A stretch of 64,000 bases of DNA from a bacterium (GTDB lineage Bacteria; Vulcanimicrobiota; Vulcanimicrobiia; Vulcanimicrobiales; SCRA01). Shown here piece after piece: positions 8,244-17,364 of this stretch. A program made the position numbers and the translations under genes. Below the pieces are notes generated by a model, which was not told the origin of the DNA, did not search any database, and saw only the letters and a program-made list of their open reading frames with translations. The stretch spans positions 1 through 64,000 of the forward strand of contig SCRA01000004.1 in assembly GCA_004297985.1 (NCBI GenBank). The letters run 5' to 3'. Within the stretch, counting starts at the first letter, position 1. Every line of letters begins with the position of its first letter.

Positions 8244-9508
8244 CGGAGCCCGCCCGTATCCCGATCGAAGTGGAAGAGCCCTCTCCGCCGCGACGGATCA
8301 GCGCCTTCGAGTCGCTGCGCTTCCGCGACTTTCGCCTGCTTTGGAGCGGGCTCTTGCTCAGCAACCTCGGCGGCTGGATGCAGATCACGGCCATGGGATA
8401 CCTGGTGGTCACGCTCGCGCCTCAGGCGAAGCTTGCGCCGCTCTACCTTGGGCTGGTTGGCCTCTCGCGCGCCGTGCCAGTGATCCTCTTCTCGCCGCTT
8501 GCGGGCTTAGCCGCAGATCGCCTCCCCCGCCGGCGCGTGCTGATGGTCACGAATGTGATGATGCTCGTGCTCTCGGCGCTCCTGGCTGCCGTTACGTACG
8601 CGCACCGCGTCAATCTGGGCGTGGTACTCGCTATCTCGGCCGGATTGGCCGGAGCGCTGTCGTTCGACTCGCCGGCGCGCCAGAGCTGGGTGCCGATCCT
8701 CGTTCCGCGGCCGCTCGTGGCCAGCGCGATCGGCCTCAACAGCGTGGCTTTCAATCTCCCATCGGTGATCGGTCCGGCGCTAGCCGGTCCGCTGATCGCG
8801 ACGGTCGGTGTGGCGGGATGCTTCGCGGCCAACGCCGTCTCGTTTCTCGCGGTCGTCGTGGCCGTCGCCTTGATGACCGACGCGCCGCCGTCGTCTTCCC
8901 GTGAGGAGAGCGCGATCGAGTCGATACGCGCGGGTCTGCGCTTCCTGCGGGGGCATCGCGTGCTGCGCTGGATCATCGTCTATCTGATCGCTTCAGCCCT
9001 CTTGGCGCGTCCGTTCTTTCAACTGCTGCCGGACTACGCGCTCCACCAGCTAGGTACGGGAGTCATCGGCTACACGTGGGTGGTGACGGCCAACGGCGTC
9101 GGCGGCTTCCTCGGCGCGCTCCTCGCGGCGTTCCTCGGCGGCATCCGCCGGCGTGGCGCGCTCTGGGCGTGGACGGGCGTGGGCGTTGGACTCGGCGTAG
9201 CCGTTCTCGGTCTCACCCATAGCTTCGCCCTGGCGTTGGCCGAGTTGGTGGCGATCGGCGCCCTGACGCTGGTCTTCATCAATTCCAGTAACGTCTTGAT
9301 CCAGACGCTCTCCCCCGACGAGATGCGCGGACGGGCGATCTCGGTCTACTCGATGGTCTTGCTGGGGCTCGTCCCCGCCGGTGCGCTCTGGCTGGGCGCG
9401 TTAGGTTCGCTGGTCGGCGTGGGGTGGACGTTCTTCGCTGCCGGCATCGCGATGGCGCTGTTCGGCGCGTGGACGTGGTTCAGCAAGCCGCAAGTACGGA
9501 GAATCTAA
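8240..9508 (+). CDS. MFS exporter (EntS/MFS_3-like)
   Basis: 422 residues with about 12 transmembrane segments. The N-terminal SLRFRDFRLLWSG and the loop GLAADRLPRRR between helices 2 and 3 are hallmarks of the MFS_3 (enterobactin-exporter-like) family. Likely a proton-coupled exporter of a siderophore-like or other small molecule; substrate unknown. The GTG start at 8240 overlaps the kinase stop. The TAA stop at 9506-9508 is embedded in an A-run that is also the U-tract of the opposing histone-like gene's terminator. Confidence 0.85.
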   Translation: MTEPARIPIEVEEPSPPRRISAFESLRFRDFRLLWSGLLLSNLGGWMQITAMGYLVVTLAPQAKLAPLYLGLVGLSRAVPVILFSPLAGLAADRLPRRRVLMVTNVMMLVLSALLAAVTYAHRVNLGVVLAISAGLAGALSFDSPARQSWVPILVPRPLVASAIGLNSVAFNLPSVIGPALAGPLIATVGVAGCFAANAVSFLAVVVAVALMTDAPPSSSREESAIESIRAGLRFLRGHRVLRWIIVYLIASALLARPFFQLLPDYALHQLGTGVIGYTWVVTANGVGGFLGALLAAFLGGIRRRGALWAWTGVGVGLGVAVLGLTHSFALALAELVAIGALTLVFINSSNVLIQTLSPDEMRGRAISVYSMVLLGLVPAGALWLGALGSLVGVGWTFFAAGIAMALFGAWTWFSKPQVRRI

Positions 9509-9536
9509 AAAAAAAAGCGAGGCGACCGCGCCTCGC
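9507..9536 (-). terminator. Rho-independent terminator of the histone-H1-like gene
   Basis: Perfect 8-bp stem (gcgaggcg at 9517-9524 with cgcctcgc at 9529-9536), loop accg, followed on the minus strand by ten consecutive T residues (9516 down to 9507). It lies 35 bases past the stop of the minus-strand histone-like gene. No T-tract follows on the plus strand, so it should not stop the convergent MFS transcript efficiently. Confidence 0.92.
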
Positions 9537-9570
9537 AAATGGGTGGACGGACCGGGATATCCCGGCCCTG

Positions 9571-9957
9571 CTACATCGCGGGGGCCGCGGCCTTCTTGGC
9601 GACGGTCTTGCGGGCAGCGGGCTTGCGCGCGGCCGGCTTGCGCGCGGCCGGCTTGCGAGCCACCCGCTTGCGGGCCGCGGGTTTCTTCGCCGCGGTCTTC
9701 TTGCGGGTCGTGCTCTTCTTGGCGGTGGTCTTCTTGCGAGTCGTGGCCTTACGAGCCGTGCTCTTGCGAGCCGTGGCCTTCTTGCGCGTTGTGCTCTTGC
9801 GAGCCGCGGTCTTACGAGCCGTGGTCTTGCGAGCGGTGCTCTTGCGAGCCGTGGTCTTCTTGCGGGCCGGCTTACGTGCCGCAGCCTTCTTCGGGGCCGC
9901 AGACTTCTTTGCCGCGGCCTTCTTCGGCGCGGCCTTCTTCCGTTTGGCGACTGCCAT
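9571..9957 (-). CDS. histone H1-like Lys/Arg/Ala-repeat DNA-binding protein
   Basis: 128 residues, almost entirely Lys, Arg, Ala, Thr, Ser and Pro in short tandem units such as ARKSTARKTTARKT, TTRKK and KPAARKPAARKPAARK; the DNA shows the matching 15-base repeats. No folded domain is present. It resembles the C-terminal tails of eukaryotic H1 and bacterial H1-like proteins (HctB, AlgP type), which bind and condense DNA non-specifically. Start ATG 9957 lies behind AAAGGA; an upstream ATG at 9993 would add 12 residues. On the minus strand a TTGACA sits at 10024-10019 within an inverted repeat (10013-10024), but the matching -10 is weak. A strong terminator follows. Confidence 0.85.
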   Translation of the reverse strand: MAVAKRKKAAPKKAAAKKSAAPKKAAARKPARKKTTARKSTARKTTARKTAARKSTTRKKATARKSTARKATTRKKTTAKKSTTRKKTAAKKPAARKRVARKPAARKPAARKPAARKTVAKKAAAPAM

Positions 9958-10074
9958 ATACGTCAGAGGTCCTTTCTCGGCGGATGACTCCACCGGGCAT
10001 TGGGACCAAGATTTGACTTGTCAACGGCTAGTGCCTTCTGTTTTTGCAGGAAATTCAAAAAAAAGTAGGTGGCG

Positions 10075-10254
10075 TTAGGGCGCGGGTGGACCGCTATGCA
10101 TCCGTCCGCGCAACTCTCGCACGACGAACGCGACGCCGATGATGGCGGCTGCGACGATCGCGGCGACCGCGACGATCTTGAGCACGACCAACAGTACCAG
10201 CAGCGCGACGATGGTTGCGGCGATGATCAACGTAAGCCTGACGAAGCGCTCCAT
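10075..10254 (-). CDS. small hydrophobic membrane protein, 59 aa
   Basis: An ATG at 10254 preceded by GGAGG at about nine bases opens 59 codons ending in TAA at 10075. Residues 7-45 are a nearly unbroken hydrophobic stretch (repeating Ile, Val, Ala, Leu) with one Lys at 26, suggesting two short membrane helices or one long one, then a basic, proline-rich tail (RELRGRMHSGPPAP). I do not recognise a family. It lies upstream of the histone-like gene on the same strand and divergent from the Lhr helicase. The good ribosome-binding site and membrane-protein composition argue that it is real. Confidence 0.65.
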   Translation of the reverse strand: MERFVRLTLIIAATIVALLVLLVVLKIVAVAAIVAAAIIGVAFVVRELRGRMHSGPPAP

Positions 10255-10331
10255 GTGGGTTCATCCTCCGTACGTACCTACTGCCCGCGAGGCGTAGGTG
10301 TTTCGCGCCCGATGCGCCGAGAAGGAGCGGT

Positions 10332-12983
10332 ATGGAGCGGCGTGAAGGCCACGGCGCCGTGACCTCCACCTTCTCCGCGCTCCATCCGATGGTCGCCTCG
10401 TGGGCACAGCAGCGGCTGGGATGCCCCACGCAGCCGCAGCTCGCCGCGATCCCAGCGATCTTGTCGGGGCATACCGTGCTGCTGGCCAGCCCGACGGGAA
10501 CTGGCAAGACGCTGGCGGCATTCCTCCCGCAATTCTCGCGGCTAGCCGAGCGGATCGATCGCGATGAGCTCTACCCGCGCCCCACCGTGCTCTACGTCTC
10601 CCCCTTGCGGGCGCTCGGATACGATGTCGAGCACAACGCGCGGCGCCCACTGCGCGAGATGGGGCTGCTCGAGCGTCCGGGCGGCGAGCGTGCCGAGCGG
10701 CGCCGAGGCCGGTTGCGCGAGCGCGCGATTCGTACGGGAGTGCGCACCGGAGATACGCCGCAGGTCGAGCGGCGCCTGATGATGGCGCGCCCGCCGCATA
10801 TCCTCATCACCACGCCGGAGTCTCTGGCGCTCATGCTGGCGCTGCGCACCTATCGCCGGCAGCTACGCCACGTGGAGTGCGTCATCGTCGACGAGATCCA
10901 TGCCCTGGCCCCCAACAAGCGCGGGGCCCAGCTTGCGCTCCACCTGGAGAGCCTCGAGGAGAACTGCGGCGGCCGCCTCCAGCGCATCGGCCTCTCGGCC
11001 ACCGTCGCCCCGCTCGAGCGGGTGGGGGCTTTTCTCGCCGGGGTAGGGCGGCCGTGCGAGATCATCGATGCGCGCGAGCTCCGGCGCACCACGCTGCGGA
11101 TCGCCGTTCCCTTCAGCGGTGCGATGGCGCCCATGGCCATGGTCTCGCGCAGCGTGGGGCGAGAGATCGAAGGCGTGCGCGGTGCGCTGGTCTTCTGCAA
11201 CGTGCGCTCGCAGGCCGAGCGCGTCGCCCACGATCTCAGCGGTGAAGGCATTCTCGGTCCCGCTTCCCTCGATCCCGATCCGCGCGGTGGGGAAGACGTG
11301 CAACGAGCGCCGGCCGCGGGCCTCCCCGAGCGCCGCGTGGGCGTCCATCACAGCGCGATCGAAAGAAGCCTGCGCCATCGCGTCGAGGCCGGGCTGCGCT
11401 CTGGGGAGCTTCACGCAGTTGTCTGCTCCAGCTCGCTGGAGCTGGGCATCGACGTCGGCTTCGTGGAGCGCGTCTGCATCGTCGGCGGAGCCCGCGGCGT
11501 CGCCGCGACGCTTCAGCGCGTGGGACGCGCAGGCCATGTGCCGGGCGGCATCGCCGAGGGTGTGGTCGTCGCGCAAGATCGTGATGACATCATCGAGGCG
11601 GCGGCCACGCGCCGGTTGATCGCCGACGGCGTTGTCGAGGAGATCGCGATCCCCGATCGCCCGCTCGATGTCCTCGCGCAATGGGTGGTCGGCTGCGTCG
11701 TCCCGGATCGCGAGCTTTCGATCCAAGACGCGCTGCGCATCGCGCGGCGGGCGCTGCCGTATGCGGCGCTGGACGAGGCCGACCTGCGAGACGTCGTCGC
11801 CTATCTTGCCGGAGGCGGCGCTGGCGGCGAGCGCGCTCACGTCAGCCGTGTTGCCTTCGACGGCACCGTCGTACGCGGTCTGGGGCGCGAGGCGGCCTCC
11901 GCCTACTACGATAACGCAGGGACCATTCCGGACACCGTCATGGTTACCGTGGTGGGCAAGGACGGCGAAGCGATCGGCCGCATCGAGGAAGACTTCGCCC
12001 ACCGCCTCCAAGCGGGCGATGCGTTCCTCCTCTCCGGGCGTTCGCTGCGCGTGGTGGAGGCGCGCGGCGCGATCGTTCGGGTCGCACCCCATCACGGGAA
12101 GCCCACGGTGCCGAGGTGGTCGAGCCACATGCGTGGCGCTACGGAGCCGCTGGCGCACGAGATCGGGCGCCTGCGCCGCGAGTGCGTCGAGGTGCTGCGT
12201 GCCGGGGGCGTGCGTGCCGCGGCCTGTTACTTGCGCGAGCGTTACGGTCTCGAAGGCGAAGAGCGCAGCCATGTAGTGCGCTACATCGCGCAGCAGTTGG
12301 CTGTCTCAGACGTGGCCGATGATCGCCACGCCGTGGTAGAGATCTACCGTGTCGACGGCGCGCAGAGCGCGATCTACCACACGTGCATCGGCCGGCGCGT
12401 GAACGAGACGTTGGCGCGTGCGGCCGCCGCGCGCATCCATGCGGCGATCGGCGCCAACTGCGGGATCGCCAGCGACGACAACGGCTTCATGGTCAGCCTT
12501 CCGCCCCGTGCGAAGCTGGCCGACGCGCAGTGGGCGGGCCTGCTCCATGCGCGCCGCCTGCGTGAAGACGTCATGGAGGGCCTGCTCAACTCGTATCTCT
12601 TGCGCGGCCAGTTCCGCCACGTCGCCAATACGGGGCTCTTGGTCTTGCGGCGCACGGGCGGGATGCGTGTAACGCGCCAGTCGTGGCAGGCGGAGCGGAT
12701 CTTCGAGCGCCTCTGGCGCGCCGACCGCCGCTTCCCGCTGATTCGTGAGACGGTGCGCCACGTGCTCCACGATCTGCTGGACTTCCCCGCGGCGCTGCGC
12801 TATGTCGCGGAACTGCCGCAGGAGCTGCGCGTGATCCATCCCCCCGCCGCCTCGCCGTTCTCTTTCGGCATCGTCACTTCGTCGTTCGCCGATACGGTGG
12901 TGGTCGACGACCGCGCGACGCTGGTGGAGGCGCTCCATGAACGCATCCTCGCGCTGACCGGAGATCCCGAGGCGGTCTCGTGA
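10332..12983 (+). CDS. lhr: Lhr-Core-type ATP-dependent DNA helicase
   Basis: 883 residues. Helicase motifs: Walker A SPTGTGKT (53-60), DEIH (187-190), SAT (222-224), and motif VI QRVGRAGH (395-402). After the two RecA domains come the winged-helix and Lhr-specific C-terminal domains. The length matches Lhr-Core rather than the ~1500-residue Lhr-long proteins. The family are 3'-5' ssDNA-dependent ATPases/helicases active on RNA:DNA hybrids. ATG 10332 has GGAG five bases upstream. Its TGA overlaps the GTG of the phosphoesterase gene, and this gene pair is a known bacterial arrangement, supporting a nucleic-acid repair role. Confidence 0.9.
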   Translation: MERREGHGAVTSTFSALHPMVASWAQQRLGCPTQPQLAAIPAILSGHTVLLASPTGTGKTLAAFLPQFSRLAERIDRDELYPRPTVLYVSPLRALGYDVEHNARRPLREMGLLERPGGERAERRRGRLRERAIRTGVRTGDTPQVERRLMMARPPHILITTPESLALMLALRTYRRQLRHVECVIVDEIHALAPNKRGAQLALHLESLEENCGGRLQRIGLSATVAPLERVGAFLAGVGRPCEIIDARELRRTTLRIAVPFSGAMAPMAMVSRSVGREIEGVRGALVFCNVRSQAERVAHDLSGEGILGPASLDPDPRGGEDVQRAPAAGLPERRVGVHHSAIERSLRHRVEAGLRSGELHAVVCSSSLELGIDVGFVERVCIVGGARGVAATLQRVGRAGHVPGGIAEGVVVAQDRDDIIEAAATRRLIADGVVEEIAIPDRPLDVLAQWVVGCVVPDRELSIQDALRIARRALPYAALDEADLRDVVAYLAGGGAGGERAHVSRVAFDGTVVRGLGREAASAYYDNAGTIPDTVMVTVVGKDGEAIGRIEEDFAHRLQAGDAFLLSGRSLRVVEARGAIVRVAPHHGKPTVPRWSSHMRGATEPLAHEIGRLRRECVEVLRAGGVRAAACYLRERYGLEGEERSHVVRYIAQQLAVSDVADDRHAVVEIYRVDGAQSAIYHTCIGRRVNETLARAAAARIHAAIGANCGIASDDNGFMVSLPPRAKLADAQWAGLLHARRLREDVMEGLLNSYLLRGQFRHVANTGLLVLRRTGGMRVTRQSWQAERIFERLWRADRRFPLIRETVRHVLHDLLDFPAALRYVAELPQELRVIHPPAASPFSFGIVTSSFADTVVVDDRATLVEALHERILALTGDPEAVS

Positions 12984-13687
12984 GCGAGGAGCGGCATGCG
13001 CTGCTCGACGGCGTCGCGGGCCTCACGCCGGGTGTGCTCTTCCTCGAGCGCACGAGGACGCTCGTTGCCGCGGACCTCCACTTGGGCTACGAAGAAGTGG
13101 TGGGCGGCGCGCTCCCGCTGTGGAGCACGACGGAGCAGTTGGGCGTGCTGGCACGGGTGGCGCACTCTCTGCGGGCGAACGAAGTGATCTTATTGGGCGA
13201 CGTGCTGCATGGCGCGCGGATGAGCGCGCAGGCAGCTCGCTGCATCCGCAACGGATTAGCGGAACTCGCGGAAACGGGGTGCGCGGTCGTCGCGGTCGCG
13301 GGGAATCATGAAGGACGGACGCGCGGCGCCGAAGTGTTGGGCGAGACGGTGGAGTCGGTGGTTCGCGATGGCTGGCATCTGCTCCACGGCGACCGTCCTT
13401 TGGCGCGTAAGGGGCGCGCCATCATCGGCCATCTCCACCCGAGCCTGCGTCTGGGCGGCTCGCGCAGCGCCCCCGTCTTCCTCTATAGCGAGCAGCTCAT
13501 CGTGCTGCCCGCCATGACCCCTTACTCGCCGGGGCTCTCCGTGCTGGGCGCTCCGTGCTCGCGCGCACTGAGCGCATGGGTCGAACGTCCCGGGACGTTG
13601 CGTGTAGCGGCGATCAGCGGTGACAGAATCATAGCGTTTCGCACGCTGGCCGCGTTACGCGCGGCGATTGGTCCCCGCCGCAAGTAA
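12980..13687 (+). CDS. Lhr-associated metallophosphoesterase (calcineurin-like)
   Basis: 235 residues with the binuclear-metal motifs in order: DLHLG (Asp32, His34), GDVLHG (Asp74), GNHEG (Asn109, His110), HGD (His136) and GHLHP (His151, His153). This is the small phosphoesterase regularly encoded beside Lhr-Core helicases, where the studied homologue is a manganese-dependent DNA nuclease. The GTG start overlaps the helicase stop, so the two are translated together. All metal ligands are present, so catalysis is expected. Confidence 0.87.
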   Translation: MSEERHALLDGVAGLTPGVLFLERTRTLVAADLHLGYEEVVGGALPLWSTTEQLGVLARVAHSLRANEVILLGDVLHGARMSAQAARCIRNGLAELAETGCAVVAVAGNHEGRTRGAEVLGETVESVVRDGWHLLHGDRPLARKGRAIIGHLHPSLRLGGSRSAPVFLYSEQLIVLPAMTPYSPGLSVLGAPCSRALSAWVERPGTLRVAAISGDRIIAFRTLAALRAAIGPRRK

Positions 13688-13725
13688 CCACGAGTCTCCT
13701 TGTAGGGTGTCTGCACGCGATCGGC

Positions 13726-13731
13726 TATACT
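13726..13731 (+). promoter_or_regulatory. -10 element TATACT upstream of the cupin gene
   Basis: TATACT lies 54 bases before the cupin start codon in the gap after the phosphoesterase gene. No good -35 is found at 16-18 bases; TTGTAG at 13700-13705 is 20 bases away. The assignment is therefore weak. Confidence 0.35.
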
Positions 13732-13785
13732 ACATGCGCCCTCGGCGCAGACATGCGCTGGCGGCTGCCACAAGGGGAGGTTTGC

Positions 13786-14160
13786 ATGGCTGGATCGACT
13801 GGAACCAAGAGCATCGAGCGGCGAGCCGCGACCAAGCCCGACGAGACGCGCACGTTCACGAAAGGGAAGATCGAGGTCACCAACCTCGGCGGCACTTCAA
13901 TCGGCTTGGCGACGTTCGAGCCGGGATGGAAGTGGTCGGAGTGTGTCAAGCCGCTTGTCGGCACCCGCAGTTGCCAAGTACGGCATCTCGGATACGTGCT
14001 CTCAGGCCGGATGGAGATCGTCATGGATGACGGAGTCAAACAAGAGTTCACGACCGGCGATCTGATGTACGTTTCGCCCGGCCACGACGCGGTCGTGGTG
14101 GGTAACGAGACGTGCCGGATCATCGACTGGCTCGGCGCGGCGGACTACGCGAAGAAGTAG
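13786..14160 (+). CDS. small single-domain cupin protein
   Basis: 124 residues folding as one cupin domain. Residues 36-60 cover the first strand set (ATFEPGWKWSE), and GYVLSGRMEIVMDDG plus FTTGDLMYVSPGHDA form the two cupin motifs. The usual metal-binding His-His pair in the first motif is not evident, so it is likely a ligand-binding or sensory cupin rather than a dioxygenase. ATG 13786 follows GGGAGG at ideal spacing. The in-frame extension to 13753 is not needed. It appears monocistronic between phosphoesterase and Nudix genes. Function unknown. Confidence 0.7.
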   Translation: MAGSTGTKSIERRAATKPDETRTFTKGKIEVTNLGGTSIGLATFEPGWKWSECVKPLVGTRSCQVRHLGYVLSGRMEIVMDDGVKQEFTTGDLMYVSPGHDAVVVGNETCRIIDWLGAADYAKK

Positions 14161-14166
14161 CGCGCG

Positions 14167-14745
14167 CTAACGCATGCGCGGCGGGCGAGCGTGCTCGCCG
14201 TGCAGCGCGTTGAGCACGGTGTGGATCGCGGCCACGTGGTGGCTGACCCTGATCGAGCCGTCTTCGAGCAGCGCGGCCAGCGCGTCGAGCGGCACGAGCT
14301 CGACGTCGATCTCCTCGGTGGGATCGAGATCCTGCTCCCCTGACGGCACGGCATCGCGCGCCAGGAAGAGGTGCATGCGCGCATCGCTGTGCGTGGGATC
14401 GGTGAGAAAGGTCGCCACATGCTCGAGGGCCGGGGCGACATAGCCCGTCTCCTCGCGCAGCTCGCGAACTGCGGCTGCCTGCGGGCTCTCCCCGGCATCG
14501 ATCATCCCTGCGGGGAGCTCCAGCACCACCTCGCCCACCCCGTGCTTGTATTGGCGTACCAGCGGGACCTCACCGGAGGGCGTGAGGGCGAAGATCACGG
14601 CGAAGCCGCGGCTTTCGCGGACGTAGTACCCCTCGATCGTCCGTCCGCTCGGCAGGTCGACGCGGTCGCGGCGCAGGCGCAGCCACGGGGTATCGATGAC
14701 CACCTCGGAATCCGTGATGCGCCAGTGGCGTTCGCCTTCATTCAT
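14167..14745 (-). CDS. Nudix hydrolase, ADP-ribose pyrophosphatase-like
   Basis: 192 residues with a perfect Nudix box starting GMIDAGE and ending REETG (pattern G-x5-E-x7-REL-x-EE-x-G). The N-terminal region with ESRGFAVIFALT and the phrase VRQYKHGVGE before the box are typical of ADP-ribose/nucleoside diphosphate sugar pyrophosphatases, which clear ADP-ribose and related compounds. ATG 14745 gives the normal family length; the open frame further upstream is antisense to prfC and is not part of it. It is divergent from prfC, with only 51 bases between start codons. Confidence 0.88.
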   Translation of the reverse strand: MNEGERHWRITDSEVVIDTPWLRLRRDRVDLPSGRTIEGYYVRESRGFAVIFALTPSGEVPLVRQYKHGVGEVVLELPAGMIDAGESPQAAAVRELREETGYVAPALEHVATFLTDPTHSDARMHLFLARDAVPSGEQDLDPTEEIDVELVPLDALAALLEDGSIRVSHHVAAIHTVLNALHGEHARPPRMR

Positions 14746-14796
14746 CGCCTGCGGCTTCTTGACGGCAGGCCTCCCCTCCCGTAGAGTGGGAGCGTT

Positions 14797-16419
14797 GTGA
14801 ACCTGAGAGAAGCGGTCGCGGCGCGCCGCACCTTCGCCATCATCTCCCACCCGGACGCGGGCAAGACCACGCTGACCGAGAAGCTGTTGCTCTACGGTGG
14901 GGCTATTCACATCGCCGGGAGCGTCGCCGCGCGCAAGCGCCAGCGCCAGGCCACCTCGGATTGGATGGAGCTGGAGAAACAGCGCGGCATCTCGATCACG
15001 TCGACCGTCCTGCAGTTCCCCTATCAAGGGTATACGATCAATTTGCTGGATACGCCGGGCCACCAGGACTTCGGTGAGGATACCTATCGCACGTTGATCG
15101 CCGCCGACGCCGCCGTCATGCTGATCGACGCCGGTAAGGGCGTGGAGCCGCAGACCAAGAAGCTCTTCGCGATCTGCCGCGAGCGCGGCATCCCGATCTT
15201 CACCTTCATGAACAAGCTGGATCGCCCGAGCCGCGATCCGCTGGAGCTGCTCGACGAATTGGAGTCGGTGCTGGGCATCGGCGCCTATCCTATGAACTGG
15301 CCGCTAGGCAACGGGCCTTCGTTCCGTGGCGTCTACGACCGCCGCGCGCGCGGCCTCCATCTCTTCGAGCGCACGGCGCACGGCGCCACGATGGCCCCCG
15401 TGAAGGTGGCCGATCCCCGCGACGAGCGCGTGCGTGCCCTGCTCGATGTCCAAAGCTACGACGAGTTCCTCGCGCAGTTGGATCTGCTCGACGGCGCCGG
15501 CGCCGACTTCTCGATGGACGAGGTGTTGGCGGGCAGAGTCTCGCCGGTGTTCTTCGGCTCGGCCGTGACCAACTTCGGCGTCCAGCTCTTCTTGGATCGT
15601 TTCGTGGCGATGGCGCCCCCGCCAACGGCGCGCATGGCCGGCGAACAGGTGGTGGATCCCGCCGACGAGCGCTTCAGTGCCTTCGTCTTCAAGATTCAGG
15701 CGAACATGGATCCGCGCCACCACGATAGCGTGGCCTTCGTGCGCATCTGCTCGGGGGCGCTCGACCGCGACCTGGTGGTCCGCAACGCGCGAACGGGAAA
15801 GGCGACGAAGCTGACGCGTGCGATGAAGCTCTTCGGCAACGAGCGTGAGACGCTGGAGGCCGCCTATGCCGGTGACGTGGTGGGTTTGGCCAATAGCGAC
15901 TTCGCCATCGGCGACACGCTGGCCGACGGCGAGAGCGTTGCTTTCGATCCTATCCCGGCCTTCCAACCGGAGTGCTTCGCCGCGCTGCGCGTCACGGACA
16001 CGGCTGCCTATAAGCGTTTCCAGAAGGGGATCGCGCAGCTAGCCGACGAGGGCGCGATCCAGTTGATGTTCCCGCGCGGCGGGGTACACAGCGAACCGAT
16101 CCTCGCCGCCGTGGGACGCCTGCAGTTCGACGTGGTGCGCTTCCGCCTGGAGAGCGAGTACAACGCGCAGACGATCATGGAGACGCTGCCGTACGAAGAA
16201 GCTCGCTGGATTGCCGGCGCCCCCGAGGGTCTGAGCGAAGTGCGCCTGCCGACGGGCGCGCGCCTGGTGGAGGATCGCTTGGGGCGCCCGCTGGCACTCT
16301 TCTCGGCGACCTGGGCCATCGACATCGCGCGCGAGCGCAATCCCGGCCTGCGCTTCCTCACGCTCGACGAGCTGGCCGGCGCCGGCCAGGACTTGGAGCC
16401 GCTCCCGGCGGCAGGCTGA
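14797..16419 (+). CDS. prfC: peptide chain release factor 3 (RF3)
   Basis: 540 residues. G1 SHPDAGKTT (17-25), the switch region QRGISITSTV, G3 DTPGHQDF and G4 NKLDRP are all present and specific to RF3, which uses GTP to remove RF1/RF2 from the ribosome after termination. Domains 2 and 3 follow at the usual length. The start is GTG 14797 with GGGAG four bases upstream. Bacteria without RF3 are common, so its presence is informative for lineage. Stop TGA at 16417. Confidence 0.93.
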   Translation: MNLREAVAARRTFAIISHPDAGKTTLTEKLLLYGGAIHIAGSVAARKRQRQATSDWMELEKQRGISITSTVLQFPYQGYTINLLDTPGHQDFGEDTYRTLIAADAAVMLIDAGKGVEPQTKKLFAICRERGIPIFTFMNKLDRPSRDPLELLDELESVLGIGAYPMNWPLGNGPSFRGVYDRRARGLHLFERTAHGATMAPVKVADPRDERVRALLDVQSYDEFLAQLDLLDGAGADFSMDEVLAGRVSPVFFGSAVTNFGVQLFLDRFVAMAPPPTARMAGEQVVDPADERFSAFVFKIQANMDPRHHDSVAFVRICSGALDRDLVVRNARTGKATKLTRAMKLFGNERETLEAAYAGDVVGLANSDFAIGDTLADGESVAFDPIPAFQPECFAALRVTDTAAYKRFQKGIAQLADEGAIQLMFPRGGVHSEPILAAVGRLQFDVVRFRLESEYNAQTIMETLPYEEARWIAGAPEGLSEVRLPTGARLVEDRLGRPLALFSATWAIDIARERNPGLRFLTLDELAGAGQDLEPLPAAG

Positions 16420-16524
16420 GGCCGGCGAAGCAGACGGTGGTCTAGGCTCCCATGCCGGTGGGCACTCTCTACCGGGGTCTTCGCGTGCTCGATCCTCGGG
16501 CGAGAGCGGACCCGGAGGGTGGCG

Positions 16525-17364
16525 ATGGGTGACGGATTGGCTCACACGGCTTGCGCGTGGCTTCGCTCGGTGTGCCTCGCGATTGCCCCGTTGACCGTCG
16601 CGGCGTGCGGTGGCGGCGGAGGAGGAACCGGGGCGCCGGTGATGCCGGGCGGTTCTGCACCCTCGTCGTCCGGCGCGCTCTCGGGCGTGGTGACCGACGA
16701 CGCGTCGCCGGTGCCCTCGCCGCTGGCCGGGGCCACCGTCTCGCTGTTCACGGCGAACACGCCGCTTGCGGGGCTGGCACCGCTGGCATCCGCCACCACG
16801 GCCCCGAACGGCGCGTGGAGCATCGCGTCGGGTCCGGCGCCTGGGACCTACCTGCTGCAGATCGCGCCGGCGGATGCGAGCCACGCCGCGCAGCACCGGA
16901 GCGTGACGCTCGCCGCGGGAGCGAATGCTCTCGGCGGCACGCAGTTGACGATGCTCTCCGCGACGGAGCAGCAGTGCATCGCGCTCTTCAATCAGAAGCG
17001 TGTGTCTCTTGGTGTGCCCGTGCTGCCGGTCGACAATGCCGCAATGATCGCCGCCCGCGCGGAAGCGCAGGCGGTCAGTGCTTGGGGCGGGATCGGTCAG
17101 TTCGTGGATCCTACGCCGGTGGTTTACGCTAATGCGAACGGCGTTGGCAGCATTGCGTCGCCGGACGCAGACTCCGGCGGCGCCGACTGCGCGATGGCGG
17201 CCGGTAACTTTTTGAATCCCACCTGGAACAACGTGCTCAATAGCCTCTATGTCGTCAACGCTAATGCGCGCGCGGTTTGGATGGGATTCGCGCTAGCTAT
17301 TCAACCTCTGCCTGGCTTTCCAAGCAACATGGATTATGCCGCAGCAGTCGTGATCTACCCATAG
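16525..17364 (+). CDS. secreted lipoprotein with carboxypeptidase-regulatory-like and SCP/CAP-like domains
   Basis: 279 residues. A signal peptide ends in a lipobox (VAAC) followed by six glycines, so it should be lipidated and exported. Residues ~50-130 resemble a carboxypeptidase regulatory-like beta-sandwich (LSGVVTDD, LAGATVSLFT). The remainder (TEQQCIALFNQKRVSLGVP, then ARAEAQAVSAW, and WNNVLNSLYVVNANARAVWM) fits a divergent SCP/CAP domain: a loose match to the alternating Asn/Arg and Ala-rich helices of that fold, lacking the usual His/Glu cavity residues. ATG 16525 lies six bases after GGAGG. Role unknown; possibly cell-surface. Confidence 0.6.
   Translation: MGDGLAHTACAWLRSVCLAIAPLTVAACGGGGGGTGAPVMPGGSAPSSSGALSGVVTDDASPVPSPLAGATVSLFTANTPLAGLAPLASATTAPNGAWSIASGPAPGTYLLQIAPADASHAAQHRSVTLAAGANALGGTQLTMLSATEQQCIALFNQKRVSLGVPVLPVDNAAMIAARAEAQAVSAWGGIGQFVDPTPVVYANANGVGSIASPDADSGGADCAMAAGNFLNPTWNNVLNSLYVVNANARAVWMGFALAIQPLPGFPSNMDYAAAVVIYP

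Noticed and set aside
9598-9900. 15-base direct repeats looking like a CRISPR array or minisatellite
   Set aside because: There are no unique spacers; the repeats encode the Lys/Arg/Ala repeats of the histone-like protein.
10863-12272. 469-codon minus-strand reading frame inside lhr
   Set aside because: It is antisense to a helicase with all motifs intact; composition is the usual high-GC third-frame shadow.
14746-15063. N-terminal extension of the Nudix protein
   Set aside because: It is antisense to prfC and ATG 14745 gives the normal family length.
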